64,000 nucleotides of DNA from CBDHEY01 sp965262305 (GCA_965262305.1 CBDHEY010000002.1:496001-560000), one strand, 5' to 3'. Counted from the stretch's first letter, positions 35,626 to 45,062 are shown. A program made the numbers and translations. Notes: a model not told the origin generated them from the letters alone.

Positions 35626-36093
35626 TGTTCCTCAACTAAAAATAAAATAATGTGCCAAATAAAGGTGATATGTGTACCTGCCAGTTCCAAATAATTTATT
35701 GGCTAATTTTTACGTTAAGGTAAATCTATATTAAAAAAATTTCTTTTTAATTAAGAAATAATTAAATTTTAAGTTTATGTATTAACAAATAAATATCACT
35801 AATCAATCTCCCTAGTAAAAGATATTTTTTTAATTTGGCATTAAATGCGTATCATAAAAATAAATAAAATATTCATATAAATGTATTTTTTGGTCTAGCT
35901 AGAAGACGGTTTGTCGATGCGGATGACAAGCTAATGACCGTGATAAAATTATTATAAATTTGTGATAAAAAACATGCATCTCATTGGTAGGGTCACGCTC
36001 CGTAGAGGATAGGAGGCAAACGTGTTTGATAACGTGATTCTTTTTTTCTCTACAAAATAATTTAGAAAACGCGACTAGATTGTGAGGGTAAAA
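35626..36093. other. Intergenic region between divergent genes
   Basis: About 470 very AT-rich bases. A 12-codon frame starting GTG at 36021 has a perfect AGGAGG five bases upstream, but ends in TAA before the peroxidase gene; it could be a leader peptide or chance. Nothing else is recognisable. Confidence 0.35.
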
Positions 36094-37503
36094 ATGAGAT
36101 TTTTAATATGTTTAGGCTGTATTTTAGTTTTTTTTATTAGTGGTTTGGCTACGGCATCACCAGAGTTTTTGGGGACGCCGATTATTAAAAAAAATGTTGT
36201 TAAATTTTCAAAAAATAGTTCGAAGTTAGATTTTATACTTAGGCGTAAATTGTGGATACATGATGTTTCTCCAGTAGAACCGCCACCACCTCAAAATCCT
36301 GCTTTAGTAGAACTGGGTAAGAATTTATTTTTCGATAAAGAAATTTCCGGTCGTCGAAATATTGCTTGTTCGACTTGTCACCATCCCTTGATGGGATCGG
36401 CAGATGGCCAGAGTCAATCCCGTGGGCAAGGAACGTTAGGGTTAGGCCCAAATCGAAGACAAGTTGGTGATGACTTCTTCGAGTTTTTACCTCGAAATGC
36501 TCTTAGTTTGTGGAACCGGGGTACACCAGAATGGACTGTTATGTTTTGGGATGGAAGACTAAGCGGTACACCGGAGGATGGTTTTATTACACCAGCTGGA
36601 GACGATGCTCCCCAAAACTTTAGTAGTGCGCTCGCGGCTTTTGGAATTTTTCCTATTACTCCCGATCAAGAGATGCGAGGTTTTCCTGGGCAGTTGGATG
36701 TGTTTGGGCAACCAAACGAGTTGGGCGATTTATCCAATTCTGATTTTACCAAAATTTGGCCTCTTGTGACAGCTCGCATAACTAATCTAGATGCATATGA
36801 TGAACTTCTAGCAAATGCTTTCCCCGGTATTCCCGAAAGTGAATTAGATATTGCTGATCTTTCTGAAGCAATGGGAGCTTTTATGACCGAAGAATTTACA
36901 GCACTTAATTCACCGTTTGACAAATACCTTGAAGGAGATAATCGAGCGCTTTCTGACAGCGCTAAAAGAGGAGCCATTTTATTCTATGGTCGTGCGAATT
37001 GCGCCAATTGTCATGCCGGCGGTTTACAAACTGATTTGGATTTTCATAACATCGCCGCTCCTCAAGTAGGTACTGGGCGCGCCCAATTTGTTCCTTTAGA
37101 TTTAGGTAGAGGAGCAATAACGGGTGTTGAAGAAGAAAACTTTAAATTTAGAACACCCTCACTTAGAAATATTGAGCTCGAGGCTCCTTATTTTCATAAC
37201 GGCGCTTTTGCCCGTTTGGAAGATGCCGTGCGTCACCATTTAGACCCTGTAAGCTCTTTAGAAAGCTACGATGATTCTCAAGTGGAATTTGAATTGGTCG
37301 GTACTTTTCAAGATGATCCTGAGTTAATCGATACGCTTTTATCAACTCTATCACCTAAACTTTACGTAGATGGTCCTGCGTTGAGGGAGCGTGATATTCA
37401 TGATTTAATGTCATTTCTCTCTTCGTTAACTGATCCAGCATCACTCAATATGTTAGATACAGTACCAGATGGTGTTCCTAGCGGATTACCTTTGGCAGAT
37501 TAA
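36094..37503 (+). CDS. Di-heme cytochrome c peroxidase/MauG-family protein
   Basis: A 469-residue periplasmic protein with a signal peptide (FLICLGCILVFFISGLATA) and two heme-c sites, CSTCH at 92-96 and CANCH at 303-307, as in the bacterial CCP/MauG family. Other family marks are ELGKNLFFDKEISGRRNIACS, WDGRLSG, and RTPSLRNIELEAPYFHNG late in the chain. ATG 36094 has GAGGG five to six bases upstream; the GTG at 36082 is inside the ribosome-binding region. It reduces H2O2 or oxidises an unknown substrate. It is a single gene with its own terminator. Confidence 0.86.
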   Translation: MRFLICLGCILVFFISGLATASPEFLGTPIIKKNVVKFSKNSSKLDFILRRKLWIHDVSPVEPPPPQNPALVELGKNLFFDKEISGRRNIACSTCHHPLMGSADGQSQSRGQGTLGLGPNRRQVGDDFFEFLPRNALSLWNRGTPEWTVMFWDGRLSGTPEDGFITPAGDDAPQNFSSALAAFGIFPITPDQEMRGFPGQLDVFGQPNELGDLSNSDFTKIWPLVTARITNLDAYDELLANAFPGIPESELDIADLSEAMGAFMTEEFTALNSPFDKYLEGDNRALSDSAKRGAILFYGRANCANCHAGGLQTDLDFHNIAAPQVGTGRAQFVPLDLGRGAITGVEEENFKFRTPSLRNIELEAPYFHNGAFARLEDAVRHHLDPVSSLESYDDSQVEFELVGTFQDDPELIDTLLSTLSPKLYVDGPALRERDIHDLMSFLSSLTDPASLNMLDTVPDGVPSGLPLAD

Positions 37504-37513
37504 CTTCATTCAA

Positions 37514-37539
37514 GACCGCGGCAAATGCTTGCTGCGGTC
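37514..37539. terminator. Terminator after cytochrome c peroxidase gene
   Basis: GACCGC pairs with GCGGTC, and GCAA with TTGC inside it, around an ATGC loop. A T-rich tail (ATTATTTTTA) follows. It lies between convergent genes and may serve both. Confidence 0.75.
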
Positions 37540-37572
37540 CATTATTTTTATAACAGCCTAGCCTTAAATTGT

Positions 37573-38577
37573 TTAATAGTATTGTAAATCTTTTGTTTTT
37601 CCCCAAAAAATCCGATAGGAGAAAAGGGTATATCCAATGATCGCTGGCACCACGAAAATTGCCCCATAAAATATAAATAATAAAGATTCTTCAGCGCTTG
37701 CCGCTTCCCAAATTGTTAGTTTTTCTGGAATAACATAAGGGAAAAAACTATAAGCTAGACCTTGAAAACATAAAAAGAAAATTATGGTCGCGCTGGCGAA
37801 GGGAATCCAGCATCCGAAATCATTTTTGTACGGTGCCCGGCTTAAATATCGGTCATTGATTAGAAATAACATAATCAATATTAATGGAATAGGAAATAAT
37901 AGAAAGATTTCTGGAAAGTTTAGCCAACGATTAAGAATACGCTCGCTTGCAATGGGATTAATCACTGACACTAAAAAAATACCCAAAGCAGCGAACCAGG
38001 CTGAGACTCGAGTCCATTTGTAGGCTTTGATCTGTAGTGGGCCTTCAGATTTCATAACTAGCCACGCGCCCCCTATGAATGCATAAGCAGAAGCTACGCA
38101 AAAAGCGCTCACCCATGCGAATAAGAATGCGATGGTGGAATCTTCAAAGCCTAAAACGTATCTACCTAGCATATAACCTTGAGATAGTGCAGTGCCTATG
38201 GAGCCAAGTTTGAAAATTCTATCCCAGTTTTCTCTTTGATTGGTAATAGCCTTTGCTCTGAAATCAAATGCCACACCGCGCAAAATTAAACAGATTAGCA
38301 TTATCGCTGCAGGCAAATAGAGCTCATACAAAATAATGTTATGCGCTTGAGGAAATGCGATTAACAACAAACCAACGGCTAATACTAACCAGGTTTCGTT
38401 TGCATCCCAAAAAGGTCCTATCGAAGCAATCATCTTGTCTTTTTGTGCTTTCGATTCATTTGATACGGGGAGTAAAATTCCTACACCAAGGTCGTATCCG
38501 TCTAGTATTGCATAAACGAGTACAGAAATTCCTGTTAGTAAAATAAAAACGAGAGGCAGCCACGTCGCTTCGTTCAT
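37573..38577 (-). CDS. cydB: Cytochrome bd oxidase subunit II
   Basis: Inner-membrane subunit (334 aa) of a bd-type quinol oxidase. It begins with the family's ATWLPLVFILLTGISVLVYAILDGYDLGVG segment and contains FWDANETWLVLAVG, both conserved in CydB/CioB. About eight helices are seen. The ATG overlaps the TGA of subunit I as ATGA, so translation is coupled. No CydX-like small gene follows; the next gene is convergent. Confidence 0.93.
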   Translation of the reverse strand: MNEATWLPLVFILLTGISVLVYAILDGYDLGVGILLPVSNESKAQKDKMIASIGPFWDANETWLVLAVGLLLIAFPQAHNIILYELYLPAAIMLICLILRGVAFDFRAKAITNQRENWDRIFKLGSIGTALSQGYMLGRYVLGFEDSTIAFLFAWVSAFCVASAYAFIGGAWLVMKSEGPLQIKAYKWTRVSAWFAALGIFLVSVINPIASERILNRWLNFPEIFLLFPIPLILIMLFLINDRYLSRAPYKNDFGCWIPFASATIIFFLCFQGLAYSFFPYVIPEKLTIWEAASAEESLLFIFYGAIFVVPAIIGYTLFSYRIFWGKTKDLQYY

Positions 38578-39944
38578 GCGTAAATTCCTCCTAAATTTTT
38601 TGATGGTTTTTTTGAGATATCTTCGTTAAAGCTTAAGTCTTCAACTTCTATAGATTGCCTGGCCATATAAAATAGTGTTCTCAAGTACGCGACCAACAGT
38701 ACTGAATAGATTGATAGGTACAATACGAGAGATATAATGACATTGTTTGGAGCTATGTTTGTCACTGCGTCATCTATCGTTAATAGGCCTGTGACCAGGT
38801 AAGGTTGTCTACCAATTTCTGTCACATACCAGCCTGCTAGAGTGGCTACCCATCCTGAAAAAGAAAATAGAAAAAGCGCGCGCATTATGGTTTTGGGTAA
38901 TGCTTTATTACGTAGTATAAAATAGCTAGCACACCATGATAGTAGTATCATGGCCACTCCTATTGCGACCATAACTCGAAAGGCAAAGAATATGGGTGCT
39001 ACAGGTGGATGATGATCAAATTCATTCAAACCTTTGATTTCTCCATTGAAATCATGAGTAAGAATAAAGCTTGCAAGATTCGGAATACCTATTTCAAAAT
39101 AGTTTTTGTTTTCCTCCTCATTGGGTAGCGCAAATAATAGTAGAGGAGCCCCGGTTTCTGTTTCCCAGACGCCTTCGATAGCGGCAATTTTTTGAGGTTG
39201 GTATTCCAGAGTATTTAGACCATGTAAATCACCGACAAAAGCTTGAATAGGAGTGAGAATTGCAGCAATTAATACCGCTGTTTTTAAAGTAAGCTTAGGT
39301 GCACGTTTGTCATCACCATGTAATATCCGATAAGCAGAGATACCGGAAACTAAAAAACAAGCTGTAATACTAGAAGAAAGAAAAACGTGTGATAATCTAT
39401 AAGGCATGGATGGATTAAAAATAATTTCCATCCAGTTAATTGGAAATGCTACGCCGTCTCTCAATTCGAAACCTACAGGTGTGTGCATCCATGAATTAAG
39501 CGCAATAATCCAAAACGCAGAAAGGCTTGTTCCGACTGCAACTAAAAATGTGGAAAGAGTGTGCACCCAATTCGGTACACGATGATATCCAAATAACATG
39601 ACACCTAAGAAAGTGGCCTCTAGAAAAAAGGCGGTAAGTACCTCGTAACCTAGAAGGGGTCCGGCAATATTACCGACGGTTTCCATAAACCCCGGCCAAT
39701 TGGTTCCAAATTGAAAAGACATTGTAATACCGCTTACAACACCTAGAGCGAAAGTTAAAGCAAATATTTTTACCCAAAATCGATAAGCTCGCATCCAAAT
39801 TGGGTTATTGGATAAATTAAACCTAAGCTTAAAATAAAATAACAGCCAGGCTAAGCCAATCGTTATCGTAGGAAATAGGATATGGAAACTAATATTAGCT
39901 GCAAATTGGACGCGGGATAAAAGGAGTGTATCTATGTCAAACAT
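38574..39944 (-). CDS. cydA: Cytochrome bd oxidase subunit I (CioA-like)
   Basis: Heme- and quinol-binding subunit (456 aa) of a bd oxidase. His21 (SFHILFPTITIG) is the likely heme ligand; MSFQFGTNWPGF and GWYVTEIGRQPYLVTG are conserved. The length and the short Q-loop resemble the cyanide-insensitive CioA type rather than E. coli CydA (over 500 aa). AAAGAGGT precedes the ATG. It reduces oxygen with quinol without proton pumping and supports growth at low oxygen or under respiratory inhibitors. A GbsR/MarR gene sits just upstream on the same strand. Confidence 0.93.
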   Translation of the reverse strand: MFDIDTLLLSRVQFAANISFHILFPTITIGLAWLLFYFKLRFNLSNNPIWMRAYRFWVKIFALTFALGVVSGITMSFQFGTNWPGFMETVGNIAGPLLGYEVLTAFFLEATFLGVMLFGYHRVPNWVHTLSTFLVAVGTSLSAFWIIALNSWMHTPVGFELRDGVAFPINWMEIIFNPSMPYRLSHVFLSSSITACFLVSGISAYRILHGDDKRAPKLTLKTAVLIAAILTPIQAFVGDLHGLNTLEYQPQKIAAIEGVWETETGAPLLLFALPNEEENKNYFEIGIPNLASFILTHDFNGEIKGLNEFDHHPPVAPIFFAFRVMVAIGVAMILLSWCASYFILRNKALPKTIMRALFLFSFSGWVATLAGWYVTEIGRQPYLVTGLLTIDDAVTNIAPNNVIISLVLYLSIYSVLLVAYLRTLFYMARQSIEVEDLSFNEDISKKPSKNLGGIYA

Positions 39945-40015
39945 GTTTTACCTCTTTAAAGTATTATCGGATATACCTCGCTATTTATTCTTATATTTTT
40001 GGTAGTTTGTTTTAG

Positions 40016-40579
40016 TTAAGAGTTTTTACTTTCGTGTTCTGAATGAAGCAGGCGGTCTTTAAAATCTAAAACTTTGCCAACCCCTGAGCCTAGCCTCATT
40101 AATGTTTTTAGGTGCTCATGATTCATATGTTGTAAGTCTGAAGACCAACTTGCGACCATTTCTAATAAATCGTGAATCTCTTCCATTTTTTCGTGTGCGT
40201 GTCGATCGGTATCGTTTGCTGGAGTATCTAAAAGTAGGTCGCGTAAAATAGATAGAGTTGGGTCCAGTTCTCGTTTGCGCCTTTCTTCAAGAACGCGTTT
40301 ACCCATTTCCCAAATATCACCGGCTGGCGTGTAATACTCTTTGCGATCGCCAGGTATATGAACTGGTCGTATTAGTCGCCATGATTGAAGCTCCTTGAGC
40401 CCCATACTCACATTTCCTCTGGAAATACTTAGCGCAGTTGCGAGATCATCTGAGTTTATAGGGTCTTTATTGATGACGATTAGCGCTAGCAGTTGCCCGA
40501 CAGTTCGATTAAACCCCCATCGAGAACCCATTTCACCGAAATGAAGAATAAAAGCATGTGTTTTAGGTGTTAGTAGCAT
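40016..40579 (-). CDS. GbsR/MarR-type transcriptional regulator
   Basis: A 187-residue winged-helix regulator. The N-terminus LTPKTHAFILHFGEMGSRWGFNRTVGQ is the GbsR-group signature in parts. The recognition helix region is LSISRGNVSMGLKELQSW. I choose ATG 40579 (MLLTPKTHAF), which fits the family start; an upstream in-frame TTG at 40606 would add nine residues. No good ribosome-binding site is seen for either. Its position 71 bases before cydA suggests that it controls the bd oxidase. Confidence 0.82.
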   Translation of the reverse strand: MLLTPKTHAFILHFGEMGSRWGFNRTVGQLLALIVINKDPINSDDLATALSISRGNVSMGLKELQSWRLIRPVHIPGDRKEYYTPAGDIWEMGKRVLEERRKRELDPTLSILRDLLLDTPANDTDRHAHEKMEEIHDLLEMVASWSSDLQHMNHEHLKTLMRLGSGVGKVLDFKDRLLHSEHESKNS

Positions 40580-41061
40580 ATTGTTAATATATTTCTGAAT
40601 TTTCAATAATTTCTGAAATTATAGAAGTTTTATGGAGTCTAGTCAAAGATTATTGACATCTGCGTTGACGTTACTTTAGAGCCCACCTATGTATGTGTGG
40701 CTTTAAAAGTGTTTGCCAATGCGCATAAGAGGTGCCTTGCTAAATATTCAAGACAAAGGCGCGTGAAGTTTAAAATTTTAATTTACTTAGACTATAAGTC
40801 TTACCTTTATTTTTTTAATGATTAATGTTGGGAAGATATTTGAAGAAATGAGCAATGGTTTTTAAGTTTTCCCATTTTTTACATTTTATTATCAATCTTT
40901 TTGCACAATCGAATTACACAAAAAGTCTCATTTTAATTTAGGCAGGGTTCTGCACATTTATTTCAAAGTTGCTCCCTTTTTTGTTAACACGTTTAAGTTG
41001 AACTTGCTTCATTATTTTTTCTTGCGATTCACTCATTTTTATTTAGCTCAGGAGAAAAAAT
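40580..41061. other. Intergenic region between divergent genes
   Basis: About 480 bases, AT-rich. I see no conserved palindrome or RNA; it should hold the cyd and gspG-like promoters. Confidence 0.4.
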
Positions 41062-41496
41062 ATGCTGTTAATAGAGAAAAGTCGTGGTTTTAGCTTGATT
41101 GAAATCATGGTGGTTTTAGTTATCATGGGAATGTTAGCTGCAGTAGTAGTTCCGAATGTCATGGACATTCTTTTTAGGGGGCACGTTCAAAAAATTAGAA
41201 GTGATCTGTCGGCTCTAGACAAAGCATTAAAAATTTATAAATTAGATAATTTTGTGTTTCCTTCGTCTGAACAGGGTTTGGAAGCCTTGGTGGAGAAACC
41301 TGAAGTCGATCCGGTACCAAGGAATTGGTACAAACCCTACATTGATCGATTACCAAAAGATCCCTGGGGAAATCCATATATCTATATGAGTCCAGGAGAA
41401 TATAACAAATCTTATGATATTTACTCTTTGGGTTCTGATGCTGTGCGCGGTGGGGACGATGATGCAGCGGACTTTTCAATTTGGGATGAGCAATAG
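41062..41496 (+). CDS. gspG: Type II secretion major pseudopilin GspG-like
   Basis: A 144-residue prepilin-like protein with a type III signal: cleavage after Gly9 (SRG-FSLIEIMVVLVIMG) and Glu14 at position +5. The globular part has the GspG features PSSEQGLEALV, DPWGNPYIYMSPG and a Ca-site-like tail (SLGSDAVRGGDDDAADFSIWD). AGGAGA precedes the ATG. It is an orphan copy: no other gsp gene is within the window. It may add to a T2SS encoded elsewhere or replace its main pseudopilin. Confidence 0.88.
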   Translation: MLLIEKSRGFSLIEIMVVLVIMGMLAAVVVPNVMDILFRGHVQKIRSDLSALDKALKIYKLDNFVFPSSEQGLEALVEKPEVDPVPRNWYKPYIDRLPKDPWGNPYIYMSPGEYNKSYDIYSLGSDAVRGGDDDAADFSIWDEQ

Positions 41497-41504
41497 AAAC
41501 AAAA

Positions 41505-41532
41505 GCCCTGCTCGTTTTTTTCGGTGGGGCTA
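41505..41532 (+). terminator. Possible terminator after gspG-like gene
   Basis: AGCCC (41505-41509) can pair with GGGCT (41528-41532), with a T7 run inside the loop rather than after it. Weak call. Confidence 0.3.
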
Positions 41533-41552
41533 ATTCTAAAGTTTTGTCGTAA

Positions 41553-42470
41553 CTAGATATTCCGATTAAAAATTGATGATTGCACTTGATTTAAATGTTG
41601 CATCTGATCTTGAATGCATTGGATAAAGCCTTTCATCTTAAGTGGTATTTCTTTTTGTTGAGCGTATATTAAATAGAGGGAACGAATATCGGGTTGCCAG
41701 TGGTTTAAAACCCTTATTAATAGACCTTGTTTTAATTCTTTACTGATCACATATGCTGGAACGCGAACAATATGAGAGCCTTCCAGCGCGAGTTTTCTGA
41801 AGAGGTGATTACTTGATGTCACTACACTCCCTGAAATTTTTTGTTTTACGGTAGTCTCTCCTTGACTAAATTGCCAGTAAACGGTTTCAGGTGTTATGGC
41901 ACAATCGTGTCTTTGCAGATCTTCAGGTTTATTTGGATAGTGATGTTTTTCAAAATACTTAGGACTAGCACAGCAGACATAGCTTACATCAAGTATCTTT
42001 TTTGCTATGAGGTGTGATGGCGGTTTTTCAGTGAGACGTATGGCAAAATCAAAGTCTTCGTTAACAATATCGATTTGTCTGTTTGAGGCAACGAGTTTGA
42101 TTTTAACTTTAGGGTAACTGTGTTGGTACTGTTTTAATACTTGATGCAACTGAAATTCTGCAAAAGCCTGTACGGAAGTAATATTAAGCGTTCCGGTTGC
42201 TTCTTGACCCGTCTGAGCTAGTTTTTCTTCCGTCTCTAATCTCCACTCAAGTAGTTTTTTACTTTGTTCGTAAAAAATTCGACCAGCATCTGTTGGACTT
42301 AAACTTCTGGTAGTTCTATGTAAAAGGGTAATGCCCTGTGCTTGTTCTATGCTTTTCAGTTGCTCTGATAAATAACTTTTTGAAACACCTAATTTTTTAG
42401 CCGCGCTTGTGAACGAGCCCGACTCTAATATAGCTACGAATAAAGGCGCTATATTTTCTAAATCATTCAT
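41553..42470 (-). CDS. LysR-family transcriptional regulator
   Basis: A 305-residue regulator with an N-terminal helix-turn-helix (GSFTSAAKKLGVSKSYLSEQ, residues ~17-36) and a C-terminal periplasmic-binding-like effector domain of the type-2 fold, similar to the CrgA/DsdC-like group (FDFAIRLTEKPPSHLIAKK). It is divergent from the dehalogenase-like lipoprotein gene and probably controls it. Confidence 0.87.
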   Translation of the reverse strand: MNDLENIAPLFVAILESGSFTSAAKKLGVSKSYLSEQLKSIEQAQGITLLHRTTRSLSPTDAGRIFYEQSKKLLEWRLETEEKLAQTGQEATGTLNITSVQAFAEFQLHQVLKQYQHSYPKVKIKLVASNRQIDIVNEDFDFAIRLTEKPPSHLIAKKILDVSYVCCASPKYFEKHHYPNKPEDLQRHDCAITPETVYWQFSQGETTVKQKISGSVVTSSNHLFRKLALEGSHIVRVPAYVISKELKQGLLIRVLNHWQPDIRSLYLIYAQQKEIPLKMKGFIQCIQDQMQHLNQVQSSIFNRNI

Positions 42471-42689
42471 GAAATTACCTTTATATCATTTTTCATTGTA
42501 CGCTGAGACGAACGCTGAATTCATTCATAGGTTCTTTTTAAATTATCATATCTTCTTTAGACTGAAGCTTATCCTGACCTAATGCAGATTAAAACTGGTC
42601 ATTTCAATACTTTAAAGAATAGGATGGTTTTTTTAAAAAACGCTACTCGAATGAGTAAGATTAATTGCATTAATTTTAAGAGTTTTTAT

Positions 42690-43724
42690 ATGGTAAAAAT
42701 TTCCGTAATTCTAGTATTTATTATCTCGTCGATTTTATTTTTAGGCTGTAGTGACGTTTCTGAAAAAAAATCTGTTGTTGAAAATAGATGGTTAGGTAAA
42801 GATAAAGTGTTAGATGACTTTCCCTATCAATCGCGCTATATAAAAATTTATGAAAGCCACATGCATTACATTGATACATTGGGCGAGAAACCCATTGTGT
42901 TATTTGTTCACGGTCAACCAACTTGGTCGTACATGTGGCGAAAAGTTATTCCTCATTTAGAAGAAAATTTTAGGGTAATTGCAGTTGATTTGATTGGGTA
43001 TGGATTATCGGGAAAACCAATCATTGAGTACACACCTAAAGATCAGATTTCATATTTGACTAGATTTATCCAAAATTTAGATTTAAAAAATGTTTCTTTG
43101 GTCATGCATGATTGGGGTAGTTATATTGGATTGGGTTATGCACGTGAAAAACCAAATAATATTGAAGCGCTGATTTTTTTTGAGAGCATTTTACCTGCAG
43201 ATAACTCAATTCAGTTAACTGGGGATCAGCTTGCTATTCAAGAGGGATTTGAAGGGTTCCTCAACTATTTTAATCGTCCGGGAAATGCCGAAAAATTAAC
43301 ATATGAAGATAATTTTTTTATAGAGAAGTACTTACTTCCTACTATTGATGCGAATGAGAAACAGGCTTATGCATATAGATTACCCTTTGAGAAATCAGAG
43401 TCTCGAAAACCACTTATGCAATTATTAAAGCATTTTCCTTATAAAGAAAATCCCCGTTCGGTTTTGGATGAAATCGACCGTCAGGGAAACTATTTATCTA
43501 ATAGTAGTAGTGTAAAGCTACTAATAACTTTTAATCCTGGAAGCCTAATTAATCAAAAACACATTGCATGGTTTCAGGAAAATGCTGAACATGGAGAAAT
43601 AATATCGGGTGGAGTAGGAAAGCATTTCGTTTCAGAAAGCGCTCCAAAGCAACTGGGTAAAACGATTAACGCCTGGCTTGTGGAGCAGTCGATCAATGCG
43701 ACTTATGGAAACTCGACTCCATAA
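42690..43724 (+). CDS. Lipoprotein alpha/beta-hydrolase, haloalkane-dehalogenase-like
   Basis: A 344-residue hydrolase. With ATG 42690 it has a lipoprotein signal ending in LFLGC (Cys20), so it would be attached to a membrane on the periplasmic side. Motifs fit haloalkane dehalogenases: HGQPTWSYMWR (oxyanion loop; the halide-binding Asn is Gln here), nucleophile Asp141 followed by Trp142 (MHDWGSY), FFES with Glu165 as acid, and His312 (GGVGKHFVSE). Longer in-frame readings start at 42582 but bury the signal peptide. Gln in place of Asn leaves substrate and activity open; epoxide hydrolase is the alternative. Confidence 0.82.
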   Translation: MVKISVILVFIISSILFLGCSDVSEKKSVVENRWLGKDKVLDDFPYQSRYIKIYESHMHYIDTLGEKPIVLFVHGQPTWSYMWRKVIPHLEENFRVIAVDLIGYGLSGKPIIEYTPKDQISYLTRFIQNLDLKNVSLVMHDWGSYIGLGYAREKPNNIEALIFFESILPADNSIQLTGDQLAIQEGFEGFLNYFNRPGNAEKLTYEDNFFIEKYLLPTIDANEKQAYAYRLPFEKSESRKPLMQLLKHFPYKENPRSVLDEIDRQGNYLSNSSSVKLLITFNPGSLINQKHIAWFQENAEHGEIISGGVGKHFVSESAPKQLGKTINAWLVEQSINATYGNSTP

Positions 43725-43726
43725 AG

Positions 43727-44113
43727 TTAAGGCAATTGGGTTTTTAAATATAAAGTTTGTAAAAGTCCAAAGACGCCTACCAAAATTGCGATCATGAGCG
43801 TTGTGAAAATTCCAAAACCCGTTGTTATCCAAAGGCCTAAAACGACAAGTGATAACGAAGCAATAACCCAAATAAAATCTCCCACAGAAAAGTAAAGCAC
43901 TAATAGTCTAGATGGCGAATTTAAGAATGAAGACCAAATTAAATGTGCACCATTAAAAACGAGTATTACACCCAAGCTTAATATCAACCAATTTGGTGCT
44001 GGATTTGAATGACTTAGAAAAATGGCAACTTTTTGAGGAGCTAGAGACAGTATAAGCCCAAAAAACAGACAACTAGTTGCATTTAGTCGCATAATATTTT
44101 TTAAGCTAAACAT
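43727..44113 (-). CDS. Four-helix membrane protein
   Basis: A 128-residue integral membrane protein with four hydrophobic helices and short loops; SFLNSPSRLLVLYFSVGDFIWV lies in parts between the second and third. I do not recognise a characterised function. GGAAA precedes the ATG. It is divergent from a MarR-type gene over 89 bases, so it is probably the regulator's target. Its stop is two bases from the end of the convergent dehalogenase-like gene. Confidence 0.72.
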   Translation of the reverse strand: MFSLKNIMRLNATSCLFFGLILSLAPQKVAIFLSHSNPAPNWLILSLGVILVFNGAHLIWSSFLNSPSRLLVLYFSVGDFIWVIASLSLVVLGLWITTGFGIFTTLMIAILVGVFGLLQTLYLKTQLP

Positions 44114-44130
44114 AAGTTTTTCCTATGTGT

Positions 44131-44177
44131 ATACTTGGTTGACAAATAATATATCCTTAATATTAAAGTATGTCAAC
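44131..44177. promoter_or_regulatory. Inverted repeat in MarR/membrane-protein divergent region
   Basis: GTTGACA (44138-44144) and TGTCAAC (44171-44177) are exact inverted copies; outside or next to them ATACTT (44131-44136) pairs with AAGTAT (44166-44171). The first element also contains a -35-like TTGACA. A MarR-type repressor operator is likely, but half-site geometry is unclear. Confidence 0.42.
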
Positions 44178-44202
44178 AAGGTTTACAAAAAATGGGGTGC
44201 CA

Positions 44203-44640
44203 ATGGTTGAGTCAAAAACTCTGCCATTAGTGCAGTCTTGCTCCTCTTTGGCTGATGCAGTCGCGTTTTATCTCTCCTTCAAATTAGACGAAATGGGTTA
44301 TGTTTCAATAACGCCTTCTTTACTCTCTTTTCTCAGTGTTTTGGAGTGTGGGATCAACTATGGCTCTGAAATAGCGAGAACTCTGGGAGTCTCTCGTCAG
44401 ATGGTAGCGAAAACGGTAAAAGAGCTTTGTCGTTTGGGATATTTAGAGCAAAAAGATGGAAAGGGTAAACAAAAGGAAATACTGTTTACGGAATTAGGTG
44501 AGCAATTGATTTCAGATGCTAGACATCTGCTTTCAGAAGTAGATGATGTTTTGTTGGAACGTTATAGTGAGAAAAAATTAAATAATCTAATTCAAGAAAT
44601 ACCTAAAATACTTAAAATTATCGAAGAATTACGTTCGTAG
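44203..44640 (+). CDS. MarR-family transcriptional regulator
   Basis: A 145-residue winged-helix protein. The DNA-binding part is YGSEIARTLGVSRQMVAKTV followed by the wing LEQKDGKGKQKEILFTELG; helices at both ends form the dimer. I choose ATG 44203 (MVESKTL), which has GGGGTG five bases upstream. The ATG at 44170 lies inside the inverted repeat and would be an odd start. It faces the four-helix membrane protein gene. Confidence 0.82.
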   Translation: MVESKTLPLVQSCSSLADAVAFYLSFKLDEMGYVSITPSLLSFLSVLECGINYGSEIARTLGVSRQMVAKTVKELCRLGYLEQKDGKGKQKEILFTELGEQLISDARHLLSEVDDVLLERYSEKKLNNLIQEIPKILKIIEELRS

Positions 44641-45062
44641 GGGTATTCTAAAACAAGAGGTTTTATTTCGAGAGGTGAGTCATCGAAATTGGAATTTACT
44701 TGATATCCCTGTGTATTCGAATAATTATTATACATTTTGTGTTGTGTACAATCAGGAGGGCAAGCCAATTTGGTATTGCCCAGTATGACCCTAAAACGCC
44801 AAGGGTAACTTTTCATGCATATTTCACTTCAGATTTAATGCTTCAATTTCCAGAGCGTTTATTTTAATCCTTTATAGTCATCAGTTGTTTTAAGACCTTT
44901 ATTACGGTTGATCAAAAATTGGGGCGATTAACGTGTTATTTATGCAATTGGTTTTTTTGCTTCGAGCATGTGATTTGTTTTTACGATACGCCTGCTCTCC
45001 CCCTTAGCTTCTCTGTCATTTATTGCTATACTCCGAAGAATAAGCGAATCGGAAAAAAGACT
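44641..45062. other. Intergenic region before the antiporter operon
   Basis: About 420 bases. TAAAAC-AAGAG-GTTTTA at 44649-44665 may be a weak terminator for the MarR gene. The antiporter promoter must lie in the rest; no clear operator is seen. An in-frame extension of the first antiporter gene to 44919 has no family support. Confidence 0.4.
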
